Of a DNA stretch of 64,000 nucleotides, positions 19,282 through 29,600 are shown piece after piece (position 1 is the stretch's first letter; each line of letters begins with the position of its first letter). The position numbers and the translations under genes are program-made. Source of the DNA: Flavobacterium frigoris PS1. GTDB taxonomy: Bacteria; Bacteroidota; Bacteroidia; Flavobacteriales; Flavobacteriaceae. Location: the NCBI RefSeq assembly GCF_000252125.1, contig NZ_AHKF01000015.1:186001-250000 (forward strand). Reading direction: 5' to 3'. The notes beneath the pieces are model-generated. The model was not told where the DNA came from and did not search any database. It saw nothing but the letters and a program-made list of their open reading frames with translations.

Positions 19282-19315
19282 AAAATCATTTTGAATTAAT
19301 TGCATTTGAAATTAA

Positions 19316-19349
19316 CGATAACGTTTTCGAAACCGCGAAAACGTTTTCG
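19316..19349. promoter_or_regulatory. Tandem LacI-type operator pair between GH32 and GH65
   Basis: Two palindromes are present: CGATAACGTTTTCG at 19316-19329 (one mismatch) and the perfect CGAAAACGTTTTCG at 19336-19349. Centres are 20 bp apart, so both face the same side of the helix. The central CG and AACGTT core are characteristic of LacI-family sites. The pair serves two divergent genes. Confidence 0.85.
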
Positions 19350-19395
19350 ATTTGGATTTGTAAGTAATAAAACAACTTTTATCTTATTATTTATC

Positions 19396-19403
19396 TAAGT
19401 TTG
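19396..19403 (+). promoter_or_regulatory. Predicted -7 box of the GH65 promoter
   Basis: TAAGTTTG matches TAnnTTTG exactly and sits in CTAAGTTTGA, the same decamer context as the susC promoter apart from position. It lies 53.5 bp from the centre of the nearer operator, one helical turn more than at susC. The ATG follows 23 bp downstream. Confidence 0.7.
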
Positions 19404-19426
19404 AAATATTTTTAAATTGAAATATT

Positions 19427-21430
19427 ATGAATGTAAACATTAAGTACTTACTATTACTAATTGTCAGTCCGGTTGTTTTTGGACAAGCAAAAGCAGACGA
19501 ATGGCATTTATCGGCTAACTCGAGAGATAATTATTATGGAGTGGCTATGGCAAACGGTCAAATAGGAATTGTTACAGATGACACGCCGTTAAAAACCAAG
19601 GAGATTATTCTAAACGGTGTATACGAAGCTAGTCCTGAAAATGGAATCAGCAGAATCGTTAGAGGTATTGAATTTTTGAATCTTCATCTATCAATAAACA
19701 ATCAAGAGATAAAGTCGGATAATATTGATAATTGGCACCAAATGGTTTCGATGAAGGAGGGAACTAGTACCACATCATTTACTTTTAAAGATTTAGTTTC
19801 TGTAGATTATACCATTTTGGCAAATAGAGCAATTCCTTATTCTGCTATGGCAATTGTTGAAATCACTCCTAAAAAAGATATCGAAATAATCGCGAATAAT
19901 TATATGGTTGTACCAGACGAATTGAAAGAAGCGAAAAGTCAATTCAGAGTGTTGAAAGACAATCAATATATGATGCCGGTTTTTGGGACAACTGCAAAAA
20001 CATTATTTGGGAAACATCTTGTTTCAGCATCGACAACCTTTCTTTTTGATGGGCAGAGTGAAACTTTGAAGCAAACTGGAAATGAAGTTGGTTTCGCTAA
20101 AAAACTACTAAAGGGAAAGAAATATAGATTTGCTATCGCAGGCGGTATATGTACATCGAAAGACTTTACCGATCCTTTAAACGAATCCGAAAGACAACCT
20201 ATCTATGCGTTGCAAGAAGGAATTGACAACTTGCTTAACCGTCACAAGCAAGCTTGGGCTGAGCTTTGGAAAACTGGTGATATTCAAATCGAAGGGGATC
20301 TAGATGCGCAGCAACGCGTACGATTTGCTCTATATAATTTGTATTCTTATATCCGCCCAGAGACCAGACAAAGTATCGCTCCGATGGGTTTATCCTCTCA
20401 AGGATACAATGGACATATTTTTTGGGATTCGGAACTTTGGATGTATCCAACACTTTTAGCATTGCAGCCTGATATGGCGAAGTCCACACTGGATTATCGA
20501 TCTGATCGTTTGCAGAAAGCCAAGCAAAAAGCTACTATTTATGGTTATAAGGGAGCTATGTTTCCCTGGGAGTCGGATGATACAGGGGAAGAAGCTACAC
20601 CTACCTGGGCTTTGACAGGAATTTTTGAGCAACACATTACGGCAGACGTTTCGATTGCTTTCTGGAACTACTATGCATATACACAAGATAAGGCGTGGCT
20701 AAAGAAAGAATGGAATGTTTTGAAAGAGACTGCTGATTTTTGGGTGAGTAGAGTGGTTAAAAATAATGACGGTAGTTACTCTATATTAAATGTAGTAGGA
20801 GCGGATGAATATGCACAGCATGTCGATGACAATGCGTTTACAAATGCATCAGCTATTGAAGCTTTAAAGAATACAATTAAAGCGGCTACAATTCTTGGAG
20901 AACCAATTGATCCTCGATGGGCAGATGTATCAGATAATTTAGTTATCCATGTCAAAAATGGAATTACTCAAAATTATAAAGGATACGAGGGGCAAATAAT
21001 CAAGCAAGCGGATGTGAATTTGCTAGCTTATCCTTTAAACGTAATAACCGATAAAAAACAAATCGAAAAGGATTTAGAATATTATGCTGCAAAGATTGAT
21101 CCTAAAGATGGACCGGCAATGGCATCTGGTGTACTATCTGTTTTATATGCGCGCTTAGGTAATAGAGAGAAAGCTTATAGTTATTTTGTAAAATCGTATT
21201 TGCCAAACAGCCGACCTCCTTTTGGTGTTTTTTCTGAGTCAGCTAATAGTAATAACCCTTATTTCGCAACAGGTGCTGGAGCCATGCTGCAAGCCGTTAT
21301 ATATGGTTTTGGTGGAGTGGAACAAACGGACATGGGATTGAAATACAATAAAGGACTTTTACCTAAGCAGTGGAAATCCTTAAAAATCATTGGACTGGGA
21401 GTTGACAATAAAACAATTACCGTAGAGTAG
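19427..21430 (+). CDS. GH65-family glycoside hydrolase, exported
   Basis: This 667-residue enzyme has a Sec signal peptide (residues 1-19, ending VVFG before Q) and a GH65 architecture: an N-terminal beta-sandwich, then an (alpha/alpha)6 barrel. The barrel holds HIFWDSELWMYPTLLAL, the acid Glu461 in VGADEYAQHVDDNAF, and Glu604 in GVFSESANSNNP, a candidate general base. A catalytic base Glu would make it a hydrolase; GH65 phosphorylases instead bind phosphate. From memory, a characterised F. johnsoniae GH65 of this type is a kojibiose (alpha-1,2-glucobiose) hydrolase. The substrate here is inferred as an alpha-glucobiose or similar sugar in the periplasm. It is monocistronic, with its own promoter and terminator. 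Confidence 0.85.
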   Translation: MNVNIKYLLLLIVSPVVFGQAKADEWHLSANSRDNYYGVAMANGQIGIVTDDTPLKTKEIILNGVYEASPENGISRIVRGIEFLNLHLSINNQEIKSDNIDNWHQMVSMKEGTSTTSFTFKDLVSVDYTILANRAIPYSAMAIVEITPKKDIEIIANNYMVVPDELKEAKSQFRVLKDNQYMMPVFGTTAKTLFGKHLVSASTTFLFDGQSETLKQTGNEVGFAKKLLKGKKYRFAIAGGICTSKDFTDPLNESERQPIYALQEGIDNLLNRHKQAWAELWKTGDIQIEGDLDAQQRVRFALYNLYSYIRPETRQSIAPMGLSSQGYNGHIFWDSELWMYPTLLALQPDMAKSTLDYRSDRLQKAKQKATIYGYKGAMFPWESDDTGEEATPTWALTGIFEQHITADVSIAFWNYYAYTQDKAWLKKEWNVLKETADFWVSRVVKNNDGSYSILNVVGADEYAQHVDDNAFTNASAIEALKNTIKAATILGEPIDPRWADVSDNLVIHVKNGITQNYKGYEGQIIKQADVNLLAYPLNVITDKKQIEKDLEYYAAKIDPKDGPAMASGVLSVLYARLGNREKAYSYFVKSYLPNSRPPFGVFSESANSNNPYFATGAGAMLQAVIYGFGGVEQTDMGLKYNKGLLPKQWKSLKIIGLGVDNKTITVE

Positions 21431-21459
21431 TATACTGTTTGCATTATTGCAGTATTGAC

Positions 21460-21515
21460 AGCCATAAGTACCTGTATTATGAAAAGTAATAATACGGGTA
21501 CTTGTGGCTTTTTTA
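21460..21515 (+). terminator. Rho-independent terminator after GH65
   Basis: A 20-bp stem with two G-U wobbles, arms at 21460-21479 and 21490-21509, has a 10-nt loop and a following T run. It starts 30 bp after the GH65 stop. Confidence 0.88.
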
Positions 21516-21792
21516 TTTTCTATTTTTCAGATTGAGTCAAAAACAAGGTTTCTTTAGAAAATTTTTTAAAATAGGAGGTGATGACTCTGGAGGCTATTGA
21601 TGAATAATCAAGAAAAGGAAAGAAACGTTAAGTAATTAGCAACGATTTTTACTCTGACAGTCTTTTTTTAGCAAAAACGCAGTCGGTTTTTGCTCTAAAA
21701 CGGCATAAAATAGTGATATAAGTAAATTTTTATATTTTTTTTATACTTTATATAATAATAGTATTAATTTTTTGGCATATTAATTTTAAAAA
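21516..21792. other. Non-coding stretch between GH65 terminator and susC operators
   Basis: This is the only gene-free region longer than 300 bp in the window, 21431-21925 as a whole. It holds the GH65 terminator, the susC operator pair and promoter, and this AT-rich middle part. I see no credible ORF or RNA in it. A purine-rich AGGAGGTGAT at 21574-21583 precedes only an 8-codon frame. Confidence 0.6.
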
Positions 21793-21826
21793 CGAAAACG
21801 TTTTCGGCGTTTCGAAAACGTTATAG
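21793..21826. promoter_or_regulatory. Tandem LacI-type operator pair upstream of susC
   Basis: Perfect CGAAAACGTTTTCG lies at 21793-21806, and a degenerate copy, CGAAAACGTTATAG, at 21813-21826. Centres are 20 bp apart, exactly as at 19316-19349. The pair ends 36 bp before the predicted -7 box, so it lies upstream of RNA polymerase contacts instead of covering them. Confidence 0.85.
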
Positions 21827-21862
21827 TTACTGTGTTTCATAAAGTTTTCATAAAATTTTAAC

Positions 21863-21870
21863 TAAGTTTG
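21863..21870 (+). promoter_or_regulatory. Predicted -7 box of the susCD promoter
   Basis: TAAGTTTG matches TAnnTTTG exactly. I find no good TTG at the -33 position, which fits a promoter that needs an activator. The 55-nt leader before the susC ATG is A-rich with no hairpin that I can see. Confidence 0.7.
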
Positions 21871-21925
21871 ATTTCAATTAAACAAAACCATTTAAACAAA
21901 TTATTAACCAACTTATTTATTACGT

Positions 21926-24900
21926 ATGAAAAATAGTCTAATCAAAGGCTTGATGGTGTTTCTAACGATACTATGTACAAGTTTGACATATTCGCAAGAT
22001 GTGTCTGGTACAGTATCTGACGCTAGCGGTCCACTTCCAGGGGCTTCAATATTAGTTAAAGGAACAACAATTGGAGCACAAACAGATCTTGATGGAAAGT
22101 TTACTATCAGAAATGTTGGAGCAAATGCAGTTTTAGTTTTTAGTTACATTGGTCTTAAAGCTCAAGAAGTAAGTGTAGCAGGAAAAACTTCAGTTAAAGT
22201 TATTTTAAAAGAAGACTCAGCTGAATTACAAGAAGTGATCGTTGTGGGTTATGGTACAGTAAAAAAGAAAGATGCTACTGGTGCAGTTGATCAGATTGGA
22301 GCAAAAGATTTTGATAATGTATCGTCTCCTTCTCCAGCACAATTATTGAGAGGAAAAGTAGCGGGTGTACAAGTAACACAGTCAAGTGGGGAGCCAGGAG
22401 GTGGTGTTTCGGTAAGAGTTCGTGGAAATTCATCTATTCGTTCAGGTAATGGACCTTTATATGTAATTGATGGTGTACCAATGGATGGTGGAAACGTTTC
22501 TGCTGGAGGTGGTCTTACTTCAAATACAGGTGCGCAAGATTTAGGAACATCTTCTGCTAGAAACCCATTAAACTTTATCAATCAAAATGATATCGAAAGT
22601 ATCAGTGTCTTAAAAGATGCTTCTTCTACAGCTATCTATGGATCTCGTGGTGCAAATGGGGTAATTGTTATTACAACTAAAAAAGGAAAGTCAAAAGAAC
22701 CACAATTAAGTTATAGTTCTTCAGTTACTTTTAGTAAAATGTCAGGAAATTTTGGAGTTATGAGTCCAGAGCAATTCGTTGCTGCAGGTGGTGACGATAA
22801 AGGATCAAGAAGTTACGACTGGAAAGATGCAATTTTAAGAAACGGTTTTTCTATGAATCATGATTTATCTTTTTCTAAATCGACTGAAAATTCAAATACA
22901 AGAGTCTCTTTGGGTGCATCAAATACAGATGGTATCGTTAAGAACACAGGATTAGATAAATATTCAGCTACTATTTACAATTCAAATGACTTTTTTGGAG
23001 GAGCTTTGAAAGTAGAAGAAAGAGTGATGTATGCTTCTTTAAAAGATCAGACTACATTATTGTCTAATTCCGCAGGTTTTATTGGTAGTGCAATTGGGAC
23101 AGCTTTATATTGGAATCCAACTTTACCAATCTATAAAGCAGATGGTACGTATAATGTAGTAAGTAATACATATTTGAATCCAGTACAGTTATTGAATAGC
23201 TATAATGATTATACGAACACAAATAAATTTTTGGGAAGTATCAATACTACTTGGAAAATTAACAGTAAATTAAAATACACTTTCTTATTTGGTGTAGAGA
23301 GCTCTACTTCAGCTAGAAAAGTAGAATTACTTCCAACTATTGAAATTTTGAATACTGCACAAGCAGTTGTACCTGGTACAGGAACAGACCCTAACACAAA
23401 TCCAGCGATTACTAAATTTGGACAAGCGGTAATTAATTCTCAAAATAAATTTAATAAAACTTTTGAGCACACATTGAATTATAATAATGACTTTAGTGAT
23501 AATTTCAATTTAGATGCTTTAGTAGGTTATTCTTATTATGATTATACTGCTGACGGATTCCAATCTTCTGCAATAGGATTCGATAAGAATCAATCTAACC
23601 TAATTGATAATATTGAAGGTGGTTTACAAAATGAATACAGAGTTTCATCTTTTAGAAATAGAACTGAACTTCAATCTTATTTTGCAAGAATTAATGCTAC
23701 TTTGTATGACAAGTTGATTATTACTGCAACATTACGTTCGGATGGTTCTACAAAATTAGGTGTAAATAATAAATATGATTATTTCCCATCTGCAGGTGTC
23801 GCTTATAAAATAGTTGAAAATAAAGACGGGATTGTGAATGATTTTAAAATTAGAGGAAACCTTGGTAAAACAGGGAACCAAGAATTTGCACCTAATTCTG
23901 CTATTTCTAGAGGTGCTTATGGACTAAACGGTTCGTTAAATTTAGATAGCAATGCAAATGCTGATTTGAAATGGGAAACTACTAAATCGTATGGTGTAGG
24001 AGCAGATTTTGAATTTTTTAATAATAGATTAACAGGTTCTGTTGATTATTTTCAAAGAGATACTAAGGATTTAATTTTCCCAGTTCCCGCTGCTGCAACA
24101 CAGCCAGGACCAGCATCACCACGTTTCAAAAACTTGCCTGGAAACTTAATTAATAAAGGAGTTGAAGTTGCTTTAAGTTATAAAGTGATTGAAAAAGAAG
24201 ATTTTAGTTGGGATGTTTCAGGGAATGCTTCATTCTTGAAAAATGAGATGACTAATTTTGCTGGATTTATTTCAACTGGAGGTTTAAATGGTCAAGGTTT
24301 GTCAGGTGCATATGCACAGGTAATTACTAATGATAAACCAATTTATTCTTACTATATGTATGAGTGGAGAGGGTATGATTCAACTGGAAATTCTGTATAT
24401 GCTGATGCAGCAGGGAATGATACAGGTTTAGGTACAGCAGCTAAAAAATTGTTAGATAAACAACCATTACCAAAAATTAACGTTGGTTTCAATACTAACT
24501 TTTCTTACAAGAATTTTGACTTAGGTGCTTCTTTCTATGGTGCTTACGGACATTATATCTATAATAACACCACCAATGCTTATTTCTTCAAAGGAGCTTT
24601 TTTAGGGGGTAGAAACGTAACTCAAGAAGCGGCTACATCTGAACAAGCGCAAGGAGATCCAAATTCACCTTCGACTAAATACTTAGAAAAAGGAGATTTC
24701 TTAAGACTGGGTAACTTGACTTTTGGATACACGGTTAAAGGAGCTATTTTAGATAGATTTAAAATGTCTACAGCGAGATTGTATGTAAACGCTTCTAATT
24801 TATTCGTAATTACAAGTTATTCAGGTTCTGATCCTGAAGTAGATACTGATAAAACATTGAATGGTGTTCCTTCTGCTGGTATGGAGTATTTATCATATCC

Positions 24901-24943
24901 AAGAGATAAAAGTGTATCTGTAGGTCTTAACGTAACATTTTAA
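21926..24943 (+). CDS. susC: SusC-family TonB-dependent outer-membrane transporter
   Basis: This 1005-residue outer-membrane protein imports oligosaccharides using TonB energy, together with the SusD lipoprotein next to it. It has a signal peptide (residues 1-23, ending TYSQ), a carboxypeptidase-regulatory-like domain (about 24-100, GTVSDASGPLPGASILVKG), a TonB box region with LQEVIVVGYGTVKKKDATGA, a plug domain (GVQVTQSSGEPGGGVSVRVRG), and a beta-barrel ending in VGLNVTF. susD follows 11 bp downstream. The upstream operator pair links it to the LacI paralogs. The sequence does not reveal the substrate; neighbouring enzymes suggest glucose- and fructose-containing oligosaccharides. Confidence 0.95.
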   Translation: MKNSLIKGLMVFLTILCTSLTYSQDVSGTVSDASGPLPGASILVKGTTIGAQTDLDGKFTIRNVGANAVLVFSYIGLKAQEVSVAGKTSVKVILKEDSAELQEVIVVGYGTVKKKDATGAVDQIGAKDFDNVSSPSPAQLLRGKVAGVQVTQSSGEPGGGVSVRVRGNSSIRSGNGPLYVIDGVPMDGGNVSAGGGLTSNTGAQDLGTSSARNPLNFINQNDIESISVLKDASSTAIYGSRGANGVIVITTKKGKSKEPQLSYSSSVTFSKMSGNFGVMSPEQFVAAGGDDKGSRSYDWKDAILRNGFSMNHDLSFSKSTENSNTRVSLGASNTDGIVKNTGLDKYSATIYNSNDFFGGALKVEERVMYASLKDQTTLLSNSAGFIGSAIGTALYWNPTLPIYKADGTYNVVSNTYLNPVQLLNSYNDYTNTNKFLGSINTTWKINSKLKYTFLFGVESSTSARKVELLPTIEILNTAQAVVPGTGTDPNTNPAITKFGQAVINSQNKFNKTFEHTLNYNNDFSDNFNLDALVGYSYYDYTADGFQSSAIGFDKNQSNLIDNIEGGLQNEYRVSSFRNRTELQSYFARINATLYDKLIITATLRSDGSTKLGVNNKYDYFPSAGVAYKIVENKDGIVNDFKIRGNLGKTGNQEFAPNSAISRGAYGLNGSLNLDSNANADLKWETTKSYGVGADFEFFNNRLTGSVDYFQRDTKDLIFPVPAAATQPGPASPRFKNLPGNLINKGVEVALSYKVIEKEDFSWDVSGNASFLKNEMTNFAGFISTGGLNGQGLSGAYAQVITNDKPIYSYYMYEWRGYDSTGNSVYADAAGNDTGLGTAAKKLLDKQPLPKINVGFNTNFSYKNFDLGASFYGAYGHYIYNNTTNAYFFKGAFLGGRNVTQEAATSEQAQGDPNSPSTKYLEKGDFLRLGNLTFGYTVKGAILDRFKMSTARLYVNASNLFVITSYSGSDPEVDTDKTLNGVPSAGMEYLSYPRDKSVSVGLNVTF

Positions 24944-24954
24944 TTAAAAAAACG

Positions 24955-26475
24955 ATGAAAAGAATAAATATTATAAAAAGCATCTTATTGACTAGTACAA
25001 TTGTACTTGGAGTAAGTTGTACTAATCTAGATGAAGAAGTATTAGATGGCGTTGTTGTCTCTAATGAAGCTGGAGGTTCTATCAATACTGGATCATTATT
25101 GACAAGTGCTTATGAAGGTTTGAGAGGCTTTGAAACGCAAGGACAAATGTTTGCCTTAGACGAAATGTCTGGAGATGCACTAGTTGGGCCAACACGTGGA
25201 GGTGACTGGGATGATAATGCGACATGGAGACAAATCCACGTTCATACTTGGGCACCAGATCATAACGAAGTTAGAAATGCTTGGAATGCTTTATTGTCTC
25301 AAGTATACAATTGTAACATTGTTATAGAAAATGGGTCTGGTTCTGAAGTAGCTCAAGCTCGTTTTTTAAGAGCATTTTATTACTATAATGTAATTGATTT
25401 ATTTGGACAAGTTCCTTATAGAGAAGCAGGTTCTGCATTAACGCTTGATCCTAAAGTATGGAATAGAACTGAAGCAACGGAGTTTGTAATTAGTGAGTTA
25501 GAAGCAATTATTGGTTCTTTACCAGCTAGATCAGCAGGAGATGCAAGTTTTGCAAATACAGATGCGGCTCACTTTTTGTTAGCTAAATTATATTTGAATA
25601 AAGCGGTATTTGAAGCAGCTGATGCTGCTGGACCTTATACTTTTGCTGCTGCCGATATGACTAAAGTGGTATCTCATGTTGATGCAATAAACAGTGCGTT
25701 ATCTGTCGATTATTGGGATAATTTTAAACCGACTAACAATACCGCACCAGAAATTTTGTTCTCTTCGAAAAATGTTCAAGGTGGAGCAGGTGGAGGAATT
25801 CAATTTCATTGGAGAATGGGAATGCATTACAATCAAACTCCTGATGGATGGAACGGTTTTGCAATTGTGGCAGAATACTACAACAATTTTAACCCGAATG
25901 ACAGACGTATCAAAAATTCTGATCCAGCTATTATTACAACATTTGGTAATAACGTAGGAATGCAAATAGGTCAAATGTATAAGCCAGGTGGGACAGTTGC
26001 GTTGAAAGACAGAAATGGGAATCCTTTATTTTATACTTCTGCGATCACTTTAATTACCAGTGGTGCTACTCTTGAAACAGCAGGTATTAGAATGCAAAAA
26101 TACATTCCAGATGCTGCTAACGTTGGAACACCAGATAATGATTTTGTATTCATGAGATATTCTGATGCTTTAATGATGAAAGCAGAAGCAATTGCTAGAG
26201 GTGGATCTGGAACTAATGATGTTGCTAAATTGGCTACAATTGTATCAAGATCTGGACAAGTTGGTGTTTTTCCAACTACCCTAGAAGGAATTTATAAAGA
26301 AAGAGGTAAAGAATTGTGGTTAGAAGGATGGAGAAGAAATGATATGGTTCGTTTTGGACACTTCTTAGAGCAAAGAGAATTAAAGCCTTATGTTTCTGAT
26401 AAGAAATATGTTTTGTTTCCTATACCAGCAGATGCTTTATTTAATGCAAATCTTGCTCAGAACCCTGGTTACTAG
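24955..26475 (+). CDS. susD: SusD-family surface glycan-binding lipoprotein
   Basis: This 506-residue lipoprotein forms the lid of the SusC transporter and binds its substrate. The signal ends at LGVSC (Cys22) and is followed by TNLDEE; acidic residues just after the Cys are typical of surface-exported flavobacterial lipoproteins. TPR-like helices (about 70-250) include ARFLRAFYYYNVIDLFGQVPY, a hallmark of the family. The C-terminal motif YKERGKELWLEGWRRNDMVR is also typical. It is the last gene of the susCD transcript, before a strong terminator. Confidence 0.95.
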   Translation: MKRINIIKSILLTSTIVLGVSCTNLDEEVLDGVVVSNEAGGSINTGSLLTSAYEGLRGFETQGQMFALDEMSGDALVGPTRGGDWDDNATWRQIHVHTWAPDHNEVRNAWNALLSQVYNCNIVIENGSGSEVAQARFLRAFYYYNVIDLFGQVPYREAGSALTLDPKVWNRTEATEFVISELEAIIGSLPARSAGDASFANTDAAHFLLAKLYLNKAVFEAADAAGPYTFAAADMTKVVSHVDAINSALSVDYWDNFKPTNNTAPEILFSSKNVQGGAGGGIQFHWRMGMHYNQTPDGWNGFAIVAEYYNNFNPNDRRIKNSDPAIITTFGNNVGMQIGQMYKPGGTVALKDRNGNPLFYTSAITLITSGATLETAGIRMQKYIPDAANVGTPDNDFVFMRYSDALMMKAEAIARGGSGTNDVAKLATIVSRSGQVGVFPTTLEGIYKERGKELWLEGWRRNDMVRFGHFLEQRELKPYVSDKKYVLFPIPADALFNANLAQNPGY

Positions 26476-26514
26476 ATTTTTGAAATAATTATTATATTTT
26501 TGAGTTAGTTATAG

Positions 26515-26547
26515 AGAGGGCAATTGTATTGCCCTCTTTATTTTTTT
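26515..26547 (+). terminator. Rho-independent terminator after susD
   Basis: A perfect 10-bp stem (AGAGGGCAAT/ATTGCCCTCT) encloses the loop TGT and runs into a T-rich tail. It shows that the FG-GAP genes downstream have their own promoter or depend on read-through. Confidence 0.93.
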
Positions 26548-26641
26548 AATTTTAACTCGATTCTTTGTTTTATTTACTGAATATTATATAAATTAGACCA
26601 TTCTTTTTTTTGAAATGTCTTAATTAAATACTACATATTAT

Positions 26642-29600
26642 ATGTTCAATCGTTACGTATTCTTTTCTGTTTTTATTCTTCTTTTTGTCAATTGTTCCAA
26701 AGAAAATACTGAAAATAAAAATTTATTGTTTTCCAAACTAGACGCTTCACAAACAGGAATTAACTTTGTTAATGAAGTGAAGAATGGAGAAGATATGAAT
26801 GTATTCAAATATAGAAATTTTTATAACGGAGGTGGGGTTGCAATAGGAGATATCAATAATGACGGGCTCTCCGATATTTATTTCACTTCTAATCTTGGTA
26901 CAAATAAATTATATTTAAATAAGGGGAATTTTAAATTTGAAGATATTTCAAAAAAAGCAGGAGTTGAGGGTTCTAAATCCTGGTCAACGGGTGTCGTAAT
27001 GGTCGATCTTAACGGAGATGGCTTATTGGATATTTATGTTTGTAACGCAGGAAACATAAAAGGGGACAATCAAAAAAATGAACTTTTCATCAATAATGGT
27101 AATGCGACTTTTACTGAAAAGGCAGATGATTACAATCTTGCCGATACTGGAATAACAACGCATGCTGCATTTTTTGACTTTGATAAAGATGGAGATTTAG
27201 ATGTTTATATTTTAAATAATAGTTTCATACCAGTAAGTAGTCTAAATTATTCTAATAAAAGAGAGTTGAGAGATAAAGATTGGGATGTGGCTGATATTCT
27301 AAAAGGAGGAGGAGATAGATTACTTCGCAATGATAACGGAAAGTTTGTTGATGTGAGTAAGGAATCGGGTATATACGGAAGTCTTATAGGTTTTGGTCTA
27401 GGAGTTACTGTAGGTGATATAAACGGAGATTTATATCCAGATATTTACATCTCTAATGATTTTTACGAAAAGGATTATTTATACATAAATAATAAAAACG
27501 GAACCTTTACCGAACAAATACAAGGATGGGCATCTCACATAAGTCAATCTTCGATGGGTGCAGATATGGCAGATGTTAATAACGATGGGAAGGCTGATAT
27601 ATTTGTAACGGATATGCTACCTGAGTCAGACGAGCGTTTAAAAAACACAACCAATTTTGAGAATTATGATTTGTTTCTTCGAAAAATAAACTTGGATTTC
27701 TTCAATCAATACATGCAAAATACCTTACAGGTTAATAATGGCAATAACCAATTTATGGAAATTGCTAATTATGCGGGTGTGGCCAAAACGGATTGGAGTT
27801 GGGGCGCTTTGCTGTTTGATATGGATAATGACGGATACAAGGATATTTACGTATGCAACGGCATTTACCATGATTTGACCAATCAAGATTTTGTTGATTT
27901 TTTTGCAAATGAGTTCATGCAAAAAATGGTGGTGACAGGAAAGAAAGAGCAAATAAAAACGATCATAAACAAAATGCCAAGTACGGCAATTCCAAACTAT
28001 GCCTTTAAAAATAATAAAAATTTAACCTTCACGAATGAAGCCGATAATTGGGGATTAGGTACACCCAGTTTTTCAAATGGTGCCGCATACGGTGATTTGG
28101 ATAATGATGGTGATTTAGATTTGATTGTCAACAATGTCAATATGGAAGCTTTTGTGTTTCAAAATAATTCTGATAAAAACAAAAAGAATCATTTTATAAA
28201 GGTAAAATTGAAAGGAGAAAATCAAAACAAATTTGGTGTAGGAAGTGTTGTGGAGCTCTTTTCTGGTGATGAAATTATCAGACAGGAATTAATTCCTTCC
28301 AGAGGTTTTCAGTCTTCTATTGATTATGTGATGACATTTGGAATTGGAACTAAGAAAATTGACTCTATACAAGTGATCTGGCCCAATAGTAAATTTCAAA
28401 CTATAAAAAAAATCACTAACAACTCAACACTTAATTTAAATATTGCGGATGCTAAATTAATCTATGTGCCAAAAATTGATAAGCCAAAACCATTATTTAC
28501 AGAAAAACAACATGTCTTTTTAGCAAGTAAAGAGAATGATTATATCGATTTTGACCATGAAGGATTAATTTCAAAAGAGTTATCACAAGAAGGACCAGCA
28601 TTAGCAGTGGCGGATATTAATGGGGATGGAAAGGATGATGTTTTTATAGGTGGAACCAAAGGCACTTCGGGAAAAATTTATTTAAATAAAGGAGATGATA
28701 ATTTTGCAATTACAAACCAAGCGGATTTAAATTTAGATTCAGATTTTGAAGATACTGCAGCTAGTTTTTTTGATGCTGATGCTGATGGAGATATCGATTT
28801 ATTAGTTGGCTCTGGCGGAAATGAAAAAACAGATCAGGCTAATTATAAAAACCGCTTGTATTTGAATAATGGAAAAGGAATTTTCACAAAAAGCAAAAGC
28901 AATATTCCAACGACTAATAATAATGTTTCTGTAATAGCGCCATATGATTTTGATAATGATGGTGATGTAGATGTTTTTATTGGTAGCAGAAGCGTCCCTG
29001 GTGTTTATGGTATAGATCCAAAACAGTTGCTGCTGGAAAATGATGGAAAAGGAAACTTTACAAACAGCATTGAAAAAGTAGCTTTCAAATTAAACGAGGT
29101 AGGAATGGTCACTGATGCGGTATGGGAAGATATTGATAATGATTCCAAAAAAGATTTAATAGTAGTTGGTGACTGGATGGCACCACAAATATTTAAAAAT
29201 ACTGGTCGAAGATTAGCCGAATTTAAATCTAACATTACGGATTATCCTGGTTTTTGGAATGCAGTTAGTTGTGTGGATTTGAACAATGACGGGAAAAAGG
29301 ATTTGATCTTGGGTAATAAAGGAACAAATACAACCTACAAGGCTTCAACCGCTAATCCATTGAGGTTATTTGTAAATGATTTTGATCGAAATGGTACCAT
29401 TGAGCAAATTGCTACTCGTTCCATAAACGGTAGAGATATGCCCTTAAATTTAAAGCAAGACGTGGCCAAACAAATTCCGTTGATTAAAAAAAGGAACTTA
29501 AGTTATGCTGACTATGCTAAAAAGTCATTTCAGGAATTATTTGCTAAGGAAGTTGTTGATAATACAATACAAAGAATAGCTACGATTCAGGAAAGCGTAA

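Noticed and set aside
21571..21607. Strong Shine-Dalgarno-like AGGAGGTGAT before a short frame (MTLEAIDE)
   Set aside because: The frame is 8 codons, the spacing to its ATG is too short, and genes in this window do not use Shine-Dalgarno sequences. Probably chance.
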